Notes: generated from the sequence alone by a model not told the origin. Numbered from the stretch's first letter, positions 1 to 7,136 are shown. The stretch is DNA of 36,178 nt from Flavobacteriaceae bacterium (GCA_013373105.1 JABXIJ010000046.1:1-36178); one strand, 5' to 3'. Numbers and translations: made by a program.

Positions 1-81
1 AAATATTTGGTAAGCTTTAAAAAGTAGTGTAATTTTGAAATGCTAATAACAAAAACACTTTTACTTTTTAAAGTGTTACCC

Positions 82-116
82 AACCTTAAAGTATCACTGC
101 TTTAAGGTTATTTTTT
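82..116 (+). terminator. Rho-independent terminator
   Basis: A perfect 10-bp stem, AACCTTAAAG (82-91) with CTTTAAGGTT (100-109), has an 8-base loop and runs into ATTTTTT. It would end transcription of the gene left of the window. A second hairpin, AACACTTT (54-61) with AAAGTGTT (70-77), sits just upstream. Confidence 0.85.
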
Positions 117-559
117 GTAACTAAGTAAAAAATTTTGCCGAACTTACCCATTGCCATAACGCTCTAAAATGGTTATTTAAATTAACTATTTAAGTACAAA
201 ATTTCTACTTATTTATACAAGTACAATGATAGTAAACTATTATTTATAAAAAAGATGGTTTTACAGAAAGTTATTGAATTTTTATTCACAAATTTTAATG
301 CTTTTTAAATTTTTTTTAATAAATTATTTTACTACAAACCAGAACTTTAAATAAAACCATCTATTGTTTTAGTTTAACATAAGTTCTTAAAAGAAGTAAA
401 TTACATATTTTTTTAGCTACCTATACATTAGGTATATATGTCTTACCCTTTTTTACTACTCATTATAAAAAGTAAGGTGTTGCTGTTTTCATTGTAATTA
501 CGATTTCTAAAGCTTAGGTTTTTCACTTTTTATTGGTTTGAATTACCAGGCATGAGTAC

Positions 560-580
560 ACTTTTTAAAAAGTTTATTTT
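560..580 (+). terminator. Palindrome followed by T tract, possible terminator
   Basis: The 14-base palindrome ACTTTTTAAAAAGT (560-573) is followed by TTATTTTTT. It resembles a weak terminator, but no gene precedes it, and AT-rich palindromes of this size arise by chance. Confidence 0.35.
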
Positions 581-684
581 TTGTTATTTTTTCTTATTTT
601 TATACAGCTATGAAAGAAACCACTACTTACCCTAGTATTACTGTTGTTAAAAAATAATTATATTAGGCCTTTGTAAAGAAAACC

Positions 685-733
685 CAAAAGGTTTCGTTTA
701 CGAGGTAATATTACCCCAAAAGGAAACCTTTTG
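685..733. repeat. Nested inverted repeat
   Basis: The outer arms CAAAAGGTTTC (685-695) and GAAACCTTTTG (723-733) are perfect 11-base complements. Between them lies a second perfect palindrome, GGTAATATTACC (704-715). A short T run (734-737) follows. It could be a terminator or the end of a mobile unit, and it lies just left of the cassette boundary at 749. Confidence 0.6.
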
Positions 734-748
734 TTTTCATATAACCAA

Positions 749-760
749 TTGTGCGTAATT
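749..760 (+). repeat. Left boundary copy of cassette end sequence
   Basis: TTGTGCGTAATT at 749-760 resembles TTGTGCATAATG at 1561-1572 (10 of 12 identical), in direct orientation. Its first nine bases, TTGTGCGTA, are the exact reverse complement of TACGCACAA at 1504-1512. The DoxX gene therefore lies between two like-oriented copies of the same end, as an integron gene cassette does. That interpretation is inference. Confidence 0.5.
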
Positions 761-777
761 AAAGAAAAAACAACCAA

Positions 778-1497
778 TTGAACACTATATCAACATTCGA
801 ACAATTCTATCTCAAAATAAAGAGTAATAGATGGCATTGGTTATTTTCAATCTTCTGTCGGTTGGCATTGGCCTTTGCTTTCATTGTTGCGGGCATGGTG
901 AAAATTGTGGGTGAAAGATTCGCTAGTGGTTTATCAGACATTCATCCAATGGGTGCTTATTTGGAAGCATTACATCACACGGGTTATTATTATACATTCA
1001 TTGGAATTGCTCAGGTGGTTGCAGCTGTTTTGTTGCTAACACCTAGAACTGTGACTTTGGGAGCATTGCTGTATTTTCCAATAATTGTAAATATTTGGTT
1101 ACTATCCTATGCAGTTCGTTTTGAAGGTTCTATTGTGACCTCTCCTTTAATGGTTCTTGCCAATTTGTATCTCCTTGTTTGGAACTATGACAGATTAAGA
1201 TACATCTTACCTTTTGGACAATTCTCAGACCTTGGAATAGTCGAGAAACCAGAGAAATACAGCACGAAATTTCCATTTCTGTTTTTCTCCGGAGTAGTGA
1301 TTACCGCTGCTCTAACAATTTTATTTGCTCGATTTGGATATGATGTCGTGCCAAGAAATTCATTGTCAGATTGTAAAGAGCAATTTGAGAATACTGAAAA
1401 TGAAGTTGCTGGATTTGAGTTTTGCGAGTGTATTCATAGTGAAGGACAGCCATTGGATGAATGCTTAAAAGAATATGAGAATTCAATAGAAAAATAA
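778..1497 (+). CDS. DoxX-like family membrane protein
   Basis: This 239-residue integral membrane protein has about four hydrophobic segments (roughly residues 22-40, 70-88, 94-112 and 120-135) and a further one near 165-185, in the DoxX/MauE-like arrangement. The reaction is unknown; DoxX relatives are quinone- or thiosulfate-linked or simply uncharacterised. The tail (residues 198-239) is acidic with four cysteines. The start is TTG at 778; no in-frame ATG gives a complete first helix. Base composition is visibly more GC-rich than the neighbours. The gene is the only one between the end repeats at 749 and 1504-1566, which suggests it arrived as a single-gene unit. Family assignment is moderately sure; function is not known. 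Confidence 0.75.
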   Translation: MNTISTFEQFYLKIKSNRWHWLFSIFCRLALAFAFIVAGMVKIVGERFASGLSDIHPMGAYLEALHHTGYYYTFIGIAQVVAAVLLLTPRTVTLGALLYFPIIVNIWLLSYAVRFEGSIVTSPLMVLANLYLLVWNYDRLRYILPFGQFSDLGIVEKPEKYSTKFPFLFFSGVVITAALTILFARFGYDVVPRNSLSDCKEQFENTENEVAGFEFCECIHSEGQPLDECLKEYENSIEK

Positions 1498-1503
1498 TAA
1501 AAC

Positions 1504-1572
1504 TACGCACAACAAAACCTATACGCAATGCCCTTCGGGACACTGCGCATAGCCAAACTGTTGTGCATAATG
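1504..1572 (+). repeat. attC-like imperfect palindrome
   Basis: The outer arms GCACAACA (1507-1514) and TGTTGTGC (1559-1566) are perfect complements, extended by TAC on the left and ATA on the right. An inner imperfect stem pairs CTATACGCA (1519-1527) with TGCGCATAG (1544-1552). At the apex is a small hairpin around CCCTTCGGG (1531-1539). Two stem blocks separated by unpaired spacers with a terminal loop is the organisation of a folded attC site. The right arm matches the left edge of the unit at 749. No integrase is in the window. Confidence 0.6.
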
Positions 1573-1694
1573 ATAAAATTACACTAAAATTGACCTTTCT
1601 AACTAAAAAAACGTACTTTTAATATAACAATAAAACAACACAATCGTTAATAAGTATTGGTCTAATCGTTGACTTTATAAATTTTAAATAAAAA

Positions 1695-2141
1695 GTGAAA
1701 ATAAAAAAAATAATTGTAGCAATATTTGTAATGCTTGTAAGCATAAGCACTACAATAGCTCAAGAATGGCAAACAGATATTAACGTTGCAAAAAAAATTG
1801 CATCCAAAGAACATAAAACTATAATTTTAGTATTTCAAGGTTCAGATTGGTGTGCGCCTTGTATTAAATTAGATAGGGAAATTTGGAGTACAGACACTTT
1901 TAAAACCTATGCTAAAGAACATTATGTGATGCTTAAAGCCGATTTCCCTAGAAGGAAGAAAAACGCATTATCAGAAGCACAAACAAAAGCAAATGCATTA
2001 CTTGCAGAAAAATACAATAAACAAGGATTTTTTCCTTTTGTTGTAGTACTTGACTCTAATGGAAAAGTGTTAGGAGAAAGCAGTTATAAAAAAACGACAC
2101 CAGAAAATTATATTAAAGAATTAAACGCTTTTACAAAGTAA
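1695..2141 (+). CDS. Secreted thioredoxin-fold protein (WCAPC)
   Basis: This 148-residue protein has a signal peptide (hydrophobic residues 7-21, probable cleavage after IAQ) and a thioredoxin fold of the Thioredoxin_7/DUF255-like type. The redox motif is W52-C53-A54-P55-C56. It probably reduces or isomerises disulfides on the periplasmic side. The start is GTG at 1695; no ATG lies upstream. It is the first gene of a four-gene cluster; one base separates it from apbE. This gene order (thioredoxin, ApbE, DUF4266, DUF3570) is one I recall as recurring in Bacteroidota and Proteobacteria, so it likely serves the maturation of a partner in the cluster. The cysteines of the downstream DUF4266 lipoprotein are an obvious candidate substrate, which is inference. 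Confidence 0.85.
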   Translation: MKIKKIIVAIFVMLVSISTTIAQEWQTDINVAKKIASKEHKTIILVFQGSDWCAPCIKLDREIWSTDTFKTYAKEHYVMLKADFPRRKKNALSEAQTKANALLAEKYNKQGFFPFVVVLDSNGKVLGESSYKKTTPENYIKELNAFTK

Positions 2142-2142
2142 T

Positions 2143-3123
2143 TTGAAACATCTAATCACTTTATTATTTTTATTCTCAATATTGGGTTGTACGGCACAAC
2201 AACCTTATAAGAGAACACTCAAATTAATGGGTAGCCGATTTGATATTACTGTTACAGCAAACGATTCTATACAAGCAAACAAATATATTGATACTGCTGT
2301 CGCAGAAATATCAAGAATTGAAAAATTAATTTCATCTTGGGATGCTAATTCTCAAACATCAGAAATTAATCGTTATGCAGGAATTAAACCTGTGAAAGTT
2401 GACAAAGAATTGTTTGACTTAATTGAAAGAGCAATAGGCATTTCAAAATTAACCGATGGTGCTTTTGACATTAGCTATGCTTCAATGGACAGAATTTGGA
2501 AGTTTGATGGAAGTATGACCAAAATGCCTTCAAAAGAGGAAATAACAGCTTCTGTAGAAAAAGTTGGCTATCAAAACATTATTCTAGATAAAAAGAATAG
2601 CACTGTATTTCTTAAATTAAAAGGAATGAAAATAGGTTTTGGAGCAATCGGAAAAGGCTATGCTGCCGATAAAGCCAAAAGCCTTCTTATTTCAAAAGGT
2701 GTAAGCTCTGGAATCATCAATGCTTCTGGAGATATGAATACTTGGGGAAAACAACCTAATGGTAATGAATGGAAAGTTGCAATTACAAACCCAATGGATA
2801 AAAATAAAGTATTTGCATTACTACCTATTACAAATGTAGCTGTGGTAACTTCTGGTAATTATGAAAAATATGTTAACTTTAATGGCAAGCGATACACACA
2901 TATTATTGACCCAAGAACTGGATATCCTTCTACAGGAATTATAAGTGTAACCGTATTTGCGCCAAAAGCAGAATTGGCAGATGCACTAGCCACATCAGTA
3001 TTTGTTATGGGAAAAGAAGCTGGATTAGACCGCATTAATCAGTTGCCTCAAATAGAATGTATTATCATAGATGATAAAGGAAATATTACGAAATCAAAGA
3101 ATATAGAAATAGATAAATTATGA
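2143..3123 (+). CDS. apbE: FAD:protein FMN transferase, ApbE family lipoprotein
   Basis: This enzyme transfers FMN from FAD onto a Thr or Ser hydroxyl of an exported protein, using Mg2+. The 326 residues begin with a lipoprotein signal whose lipobox ends at Cys16, so it acts in the periplasm. Family motifs are all present: DGAFDIS (105-111), GFGAIGKGYAADKA (165-178), NASGDMNTWG (193-202), HIIDPRTG (253-260) and the metal-binding ADALATS (279-285). The start is TTG at 2143, one base after the thioredoxin stop. The stop overlaps the next ATG by four bases (ATGA), so translation is probably coupled. No FMN-bind domain protein or NQR/RNF subunit is nearby, so the acceptor should be within the cluster or encoded elsewhere. 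Confidence 0.93.
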   Translation: MKHLITLLFLFSILGCTAQQPYKRTLKLMGSRFDITVTANDSIQANKYIDTAVAEISRIEKLISSWDANSQTSEINRYAGIKPVKVDKELFDLIERAIGISKLTDGAFDISYASMDRIWKFDGSMTKMPSKEEITASVEKVGYQNIILDKKNSTVFLKLKGMKIGFGAIGKGYAADKAKSLLISKGVSSGIINASGDMNTWGKQPNGNEWKVAITNPMDKNKVFALLPITNVAVVTSGNYEKYVNFNGKRYTHIIDPRTGYPSTGIISVTVFAPKAELADALATSVFVMGKEAGLDRINQLPQIECIIIDDKGNITKSKNIEIDKL

Positions 3124-3332
3124 TTAAAAAATTGATTTGCCTCGCAATAATTACTACTTGTTTTAGTAGTTGTGTTGTGGTTAAGGAATACGAAAAAGTA
3201 AATATTAATGACCCAGATATGGCATTGGCAGATAAGAAATGTGACCGAAATGTTTCCACAATGCATTCATATCGCGAAGCAGCTGTAGGAGCAAATGGAG
3301 GAAAAACTGGAGGAGGCTGTGGTTGTAACTAA
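3120..3332 (+). CDS. DUF4266 small lipoprotein with GGGCGCN tail
   Basis: This 70-residue lipoprotein has a signal peptide ending in the lipobox FSSC, with Cys18 lipidated. The short mature chain carries the family's YREAA block (residues 51-55) and ends in the glycine/cysteine tail GGGCGCN (64-70), with another cysteine at Cys41. I recognise this C-terminal signature as that of the DUF4266 family; its function is unknown. The start overlaps the apbE stop by four bases. The tail could bind a metal or be a site of modification by the neighbouring ApbE or thioredoxin; that is inference. There is no canonical DxxTGAT flavinylation motif in it. Confidence 0.85.
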   Translation: MIKKLICLAIITTCFSSCVVVKEYEKVNINDPDMALADKKCDRNVSTMHSYREAAVGANGGKTGGGCGCN

Positions 3333-3349
3333 TAAAAAAAACAAGAAAT

Positions 3350-4669
3350 TTGAAAAAAATAATTTTAATATTCTGCGTATTTGCTTTTGCTAAATCATAT
3401 TCGCAAACAGCACAAAACTCGACTAAAGTTTATAAAAAACGTGTATTAGAAACTACCGAAGTAGATTTTCTAACAAGTTATTATTCTCAAGATGGAGATA
3501 ATGCTGCGGTAAGTGGTGGAATAGGTACAGAAGAATTAACAGATGTTACAGGAACTTTTGTCGTTTCAATACCTTTAAATGATGATGATGTCTTAACCAT
3601 TGACGCTGGTGTTTCTGCTTACACATCAGCTTCTTCAAGTAACGTAAATCCTTTTGATGGAGGTGGAACAGCAGACCCATTTCAAGCTTCGTCAGGAGCT
3701 TCAAGTAGTGATACTTGGGCAAATGTAACAGGTAGTTATAGTCATAGTTCAGATGACAGGAACGATATTTGGTCTGCTACTGTTTCTGTTTCTACAGAAT
3801 ACGATTATTTCTCTGCTGGTGTTGGTGGTAGCTATACAAAATTATTTAACGAAAAGAATACAGAGGTAAGTGTAAAAGCTAATGTCTTTATAGATAGTTG
3901 GAGTCTAATTTATCCAACAGAGTTGAGAGCACCGGAAAATGGAGACGACGACGATGATAATGATTTCAATATTAATAATTATACTATTACAGGTAACCCC
4001 AATTATAATCCACAGTTTGTACCAATAGAAAGTAGTGGCAGAAACACCTATGCATTAGGATTTGGGTTTTCTCAAATATTACATAAAAATATGCAAGGTT
4101 CGCTTGCATTAGATTTAGTTAAGCAACAAGGTTTATTATCAACACCTTTTCAAAGGGTCTATTTTGCAGATGTTGAAGATTCCTTTATCGAAGATTTTCA
4201 ACTAGCAGATGATATAGAACGCTTACCAGACAATAGATTTAAAATAGCTATTGGAGGTCGTTTAAATTGGTATTTAAATGAAATATTTACAATAAGAACA
4301 TTCTATCGCTATTATTTTGACGATTGGGGAATTAACTCACATACCGCAAGTATAGAAGTGCCAATTAAAATAACTGATAAATTTACTTTGTATCCATCTT
4401 ATAGATTCTATAATCAAACAGCAGCTGATTACTTTAAACCTTACGAAAGTGCTTTATCTACTGATGAGTTTTATACATCTGATTATGACCTTTCCGAATA
4501 TTCTGCTAACCAAATTGGTTTTGGAGTGTCGTACACAGATATTTTCGCAAAGGCACATATTTGGAAACTCGGTCTAAAAAGTATTGACTTAAAATTTTAT
4601 CAGTACGATAGAGATACATCTTTTAGTTCTAGAATTATTACAGCAGGATTTAAGTTTGTAATGGATTAA
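3350..4669 (+). CDS. DUF3570 outer-membrane beta-barrel protein
   Basis: This 439-residue protein has an N-terminal signal peptide (cleavage about residue 19) followed by alternating beta strands typical of an outer-membrane barrel. It ends in a hydrophobic/aromatic strand (GFKFVMD). The block RNTYALGFGFSQ (231-242) followed by QGLLSTPFQRVYF (265-277) is the conserved part of DUF3570. An acidic loop of five aspartates lies at 199-203. Residues 115-118 read SGAS, which resembles the core of ApbE target sites but lacks the Asp three residues before. The start is TTG at 3350. It is the last gene of the thioredoxin-ApbE-DUF4266 cluster, and the four products probably form one envelope redox system. 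Function is unknown. Confidence 0.82.
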   Translation: MKKIILIFCVFAFAKSYSQTAQNSTKVYKKRVLETTEVDFLTSYYSQDGDNAAVSGGIGTEELTDVTGTFVVSIPLNDDDVLTIDAGVSAYTSASSSNVNPFDGGGTADPFQASSGASSSDTWANVTGSYSHSSDDRNDIWSATVSVSTEYDYFSAGVGGSYTKLFNEKNTEVSVKANVFIDSWSLIYPTELRAPENGDDDDDNDFNINNYTITGNPNYNPQFVPIESSGRNTYALGFGFSQILHKNMQGSLALDLVKQQGLLSTPFQRVYFADVEDSFIEDFQLADDIERLPDNRFKIAIGGRLNWYLNEIFTIRTFYRYYFDDWGINSHTASIEVPIKITDKFTLYPSYRFYNQTAADYFKPYESALSTDEFYTSDYDLSEYSANQIGFGVSYTDIFAKAHIWKLGLKSIDLKFYQYDRDTSFSSRIITAGFKFVMD

Positions 4670-4762
4670 TTGAATATTGGAATTTTGTTTGATTTAAAAG
4701 CCATACATATTTGAACTAAATAATAAACATCGAAAAACCAAGTTGAACGTGAAAAGCACTAT

Positions 4763-4893
4763 GCACAACAATGGCTATAAGTAATTGCTTATTCTCGCAT
4801 ACTTCTGAAAATGCTCCCGGATTTTCTATTCGGTTTCTATTTGCTATTTAAGTTGCTTAACCACGAAATAAACCTAATACAATAACGTTATCT
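4763..4893 (+). repeat. Long attC-like element
   Basis: The element opens with GCACAACA (4763-4770), identical to the left arm at 1507-1514, and ends with GTTATCT (4887-4893). It contains two related direct blocks, GGCTATAAGTAATTGCTTA (4773-4791) and TGCTATTTAAGTTGCTTAA. No reading frame spans it. It separates the DUF3570 cluster from the next lipoprotein gene. The right arm is not a good complement of the left, so it may be divergent or decayed. The impression that such elements recur between accessory genes in Flavobacteriia is from memory and unchecked. Confidence 0.45.
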
Positions 4894-4938
4894 GATTAAA
4901 AACAAAAAAAATTAATTTAAGAATAAAAAAATGATTAT

Positions 4939-5676
4939 TTGAAAACTAACCTTTTAACAATTTTTACTATTGTAGTTGTTGGATTAACATCTTGCAGCAA
5001 AGATGAAAACCTCGATGCAACGCCAGTTACCATGGCCAATATAACAGGCTCTGTTAATTTGTATGATGAAGGGACTACAAAGATTGACAATTTAGGAATG
5101 ACTGTGACTGTAGAAGGTACATCTCCTTTAATTTCAGCAACAACAGATATTAATGGTAAGTACACACTTATGGATGTTCCTTTCGGCACCTACACCATTT
5201 TGTATCAGAAATCAGGCTATGGGACATTTAAACGATTTAACGTGGAGCATAAAGATGGAAACACTTTTATACCAGATACACCATCTCTAGGTCAAAAATC
5301 TACCACCACTATTACAAATCTAACGGTAAGCTCAAATGCTAACTTCCCTGTAATTATTAGCGTAACAACTAATCCTGCTGGAAGTCAAGCAAACACCCGA
5401 TATATTAGGTTTTTCTTTTCGACCAACCCGAATATAAGTAATGAAAATTATGATTCCTATCTGGAAACTTCCCAAACTAATATTTCACCCAATAATCTTA
5501 ATTTAAGTCAGGCCTCGTTAGATGCTCTTGATTTTACAAGTGGCTCCACAGTTTACGTTAAATGTTATGGTGAATCATTTTGGGGAAACAGCTATAGTGA
5601 CCCAAATCTAAACAGAGATATTTTTCCAAATTTAAACCTGAATTCTGCACCAGCCGTATCTTTTGTAGTGCCCTAA
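4939..5676 (+). CDS. Lipoprotein with CarboxypepD_reg-like domain
   Basis: This 245-residue lipoprotein has a signal peptide ending in the lipobox LTSC (Cys19). Residues about 34-105 form a carboxypeptidase regulatory-like beta sandwich, with the typical TTDINGKYTLMDVPFGTYTI segment near 68-87. The remaining half (about 110-245) is beta-rich and unrecognised. Such domains are structural or carbohydrate-facing modules of cell-surface proteins in Bacteroidota; no catalytic residues are seen. The start is TTG at 4939; the ATG at 4931 is followed by a stop after two codons. It stands alone between two attC-like elements. The domain is reasonably sure, the role unknown. Confidence 0.75.
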   Translation: MKTNLLTIFTIVVVGLTSCSKDENLDATPVTMANITGSVNLYDEGTTKIDNLGMTVTVEGTSPLISATTDINGKYTLMDVPFGTYTILYQKSGYGTFKRFNVEHKDGNTFIPDTPSLGQKSTTTITNLTVSSNANFPVIISVTTNPAGSQANTRYIRFFFSTNPNISNENYDSYLETSQTNISPNNLNLSQASLDALDFTSGSTVYVKCYGESFWGNSYSDPNLNRDIFPNLNLNSAPAVSFVVP

Positions 5677-5690
5677 AATAAATGCCTGCA

Positions 5691-5799
5691 TATAACATGG
5701 TATAAAGTTTATAGTGGGTAAAATCTTTAATACAAAGCTTTACTTTTTATAATTAGTTGCCTCAAAAATCACCATAAGCTTAATGTATGATTGTTGTAC
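5691..5799 (+). repeat. Possible attC-like element, weak
   Basis: TATAACATGGTATAAAG begins at 5691, and GTTGTAC lies at 5793-5799, just before the pyrophosphatase gene. The arms follow the same AAC...GTTGT pattern as the sites at 1504 and 6545, but the complementarity is limited. No gene lies between 5677 and about 5850. Confidence 0.3.
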
Positions 5800-5853
5800 T
5801 TCTTACTAAAACCAATAAAACCTTGATGTGAAATTAAGATAAATAGAAGGGTA

Positions 5854-6540
5854 TTAAAAATAGAAAAAAGCATTTTAGCAGGATTACTAATATTAATTGT
5901 AATATGTAGTTGTAAAAATGAAAGTAATAACTCAAAAATTGTATCAAGCAGTAAAATTGAAATATTAAATGATACCGTTTATTCTAATAAAAAGTCAAGT
6001 AACTTACTAACAGATTATACAGCTATAAATGAAGATGGTGATATAAATGCCGTAATTGAAATTACATCTGGAACCCGTGAAAAGTGGGAAGTAGACAAAT
6101 TAGATGGTACAATTAAATTAGAGTTAATCGATTCACTTCCAAGAATTATAAACTACCTTGGTTATCTTTGTAATTATGGGATGATACCTGGAACACTTCT
6201 TCCAAAAGAGTTAGGAGGCGATGGTAATCCGTTGGATGTTATGGTTTTAGGTGATCCGATAGAGAGAGGAACTATAGTAAAGTGTAAATTAATTGGTGTC
6301 CTTTATTTGATGGATAGAGGTGAAAAAGATGACAAATTAATTGCTGTAAAACAAGGGACATCATTTTATAATTTCGACGATCTAGAGGTTCTTGATGATA
6401 ATTATAATGGAATTCTAGAAATATTACAGTTATGGTTTACAAACTATAAAGGTCCTAACAAAATGATATCTAATGGATATGGAGATAAAGAAACTGCTAT
6501 GAAAATACTTAATTCAGCAGTTAAAGCTTATAAAAATTAA
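5854..6540 (+). CDS. ppa: Lipoprotein-type inorganic pyrophosphatase, odd start, D-to-N change
   Basis: This is a family I soluble inorganic pyrophosphatase (PPi + H2O to 2 Pi) with an N-terminal lipoprotein-like signal (LLILIVICSC), so probably periplasm-facing. The frame is open from 5827, but it holds no ATG, GTG or TTG before 6181, deep inside the conserved domain. The likeliest start is TTA at 5854 (giving about 228 residues) or ATA at 5860, where a signal peptide would begin. Conserved features include AVIEI, KWE, the RIINYLGYLCNYG block, MDRGEKDDK and NYK. In the metal-binding motif usually written DGDPxD, the middle Asp (E. coli Asp67) is Asn (codon 6226-6228). The gene is either a decaying copy, one using a rare start, or a sequence with an error at the start. 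It lies between attC-like elements. Confidence 0.7.
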   Translation, partial: LKIEKSILAGLLILIVICSCKNESNNSKIVSSSKIEILNDTVYSNKKSSNLLTDYTAINEDGDINAVIEITSGTREKWEVDKLDGTIKLELIDSLPRIINYLGYLCNYGMIPGTLLPKELGGDGNPLDVMVLGDPIERGTIVKCKLIGVLYLMDRGEKDDKLIAVKQGTSFYNFDDLEVLDDNYNGILEILQLWFTNYKGPNKMISNGYGDKETAMKILNSAVKAYKN

Positions 6541-6544
6541 TAAA

Positions 6545-6574
6545 CACAACAATGTATATACAAAACCGTTGTAT
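6545..6574 (+). repeat. Short attC-like element
   Basis: CACAACAATG (6545-6554) and CCGTTGTAT (6566-6574) lie directly after the pyrophosphatase stop and 20 bases before the next ATG. ACAAC (6546-6550) and GTTGT (6568-6572) are complementary. It shares the CACAACAAnG left arm with the sites at 1508 and 4764. It is much shorter than those, as if the variable centre were missing. Confidence 0.45.
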
Positions 6575-6594
6575 ACTACTTAAAAAATAAAAAG

Positions 6595-7041
6595 ATGCTG
6601 ACTGTAACTTTAAAATCAATATTTGTAAGAGATTTAAAAAAACTTAGGCAAGAAATTGATACTTATAAAACCGAAAAGAACATATGGCGAATAGATAAGG
6701 GTATCACAAATTCTGCCGGAAATTTATGTCTGCATATAATTGGTAATCTTAACTGGTTTATCGGAGCTCAACTTGGAAATACTGGCTACATTCGGCATAG
6801 AGATCTTGAATTTTCATCTACAAATGTTTCTAAAGACGATTTACTGATGGAAATTGACAAGACAAGTTCGATGCTTGAAAATACTCTCGATAAAATAACA
6901 GCCAGCCAACTTGAGCTAGATTATCCAATATTAGTCTTTCAACAAAAATCTACAACACAATATTTCTTAGTTCATCTAACAACACACTTAGCTTATCATC
7001 TAGGCCAAATAAATTATCATAGGAGGTTGTTAGATGAATAA
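6595..7041 (+). CDS. DinB-family protein (DUF1572-like)
   Basis: This 148-residue helical protein of the DinB/YfiT four-helix bundle superfamily is probably metal-binding. The histidine of LCLHIIGNLNW in helix 2 and the histidines in HLTTHLAYHLGQINYHRR near the C-terminus (about residues 127-144) are where the family places its three-His metal site. Some family members are thiol-dependent S-transferases, but no substrate can be read here. The start is ATG at 6595, 20 bases after the attC-like element. It is a single gene, the last unit of the cassette-like region. Confidence 0.8.
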   Translation: MLTVTLKSIFVRDLKKLRQEIDTYKTEKNIWRIDKGITNSAGNLCLHIIGNLNWFIGAQLGNTGYIRHRDLEFSSTNVSKDDLLMEIDKTSSMLENTLDKITASQLELDYPILVFQQKSTTQYFLVHLTTHLAYHLGQINYHRRLLDE

Positions 7042-7136
7042 AGCAAGTATAGAACAACTTCAGATTGGATACACAGTCAGACCAAAAACATACGTCTTAC
7101 AGGAAAAAAAAGTGCGGTAAATCCTTCACCATCTAA

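Larger units (their letters stand above)
1..748. other. Long non-coding stretch with several hairpins
   Basis: I see no convincing gene here. All three forward frames close within the first 30 bases or so, so the upstream gene ends at or before the window edge. Very short open frames exist (27 codons from the ATG at 552, hydrophobic; 15 codons from the ATG at 610), but they overlap each other and are expected by chance at this base composition. The stretch contains a terminator at 82-116, a second hairpin just before it (54-61 pairing with 70-77), a 14-base palindrome at 560-573 and a nested inverted repeat at 685-733. It leads directly into the first cassette-like boundary at 749. Confidence 0.6.

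Noticed and set aside
706..714. TAATATTAC, identical to the rolling-circle nonanucleotide of geminiviruses and other CRESS-DNA viruses
   Set aside because: It lies inside a symmetric palindrome rather than in a hairpin loop, no Rep gene is nearby, and a 9-mer of A and T is expected by chance in this DNA.
1301..1543. 80-codon minus-strand frame across the DoxX gene end
   Set aside because: It is antisense to a better-supported gene and runs into the attC-like element.
6181..6540. A short 119-residue pyrophosphatase from the ATG at 6181
   Set aside because: The same frame continues upstream with the conserved N-terminal half of the domain and a signal peptide; starting at 6181 would remove essential active-site residues.
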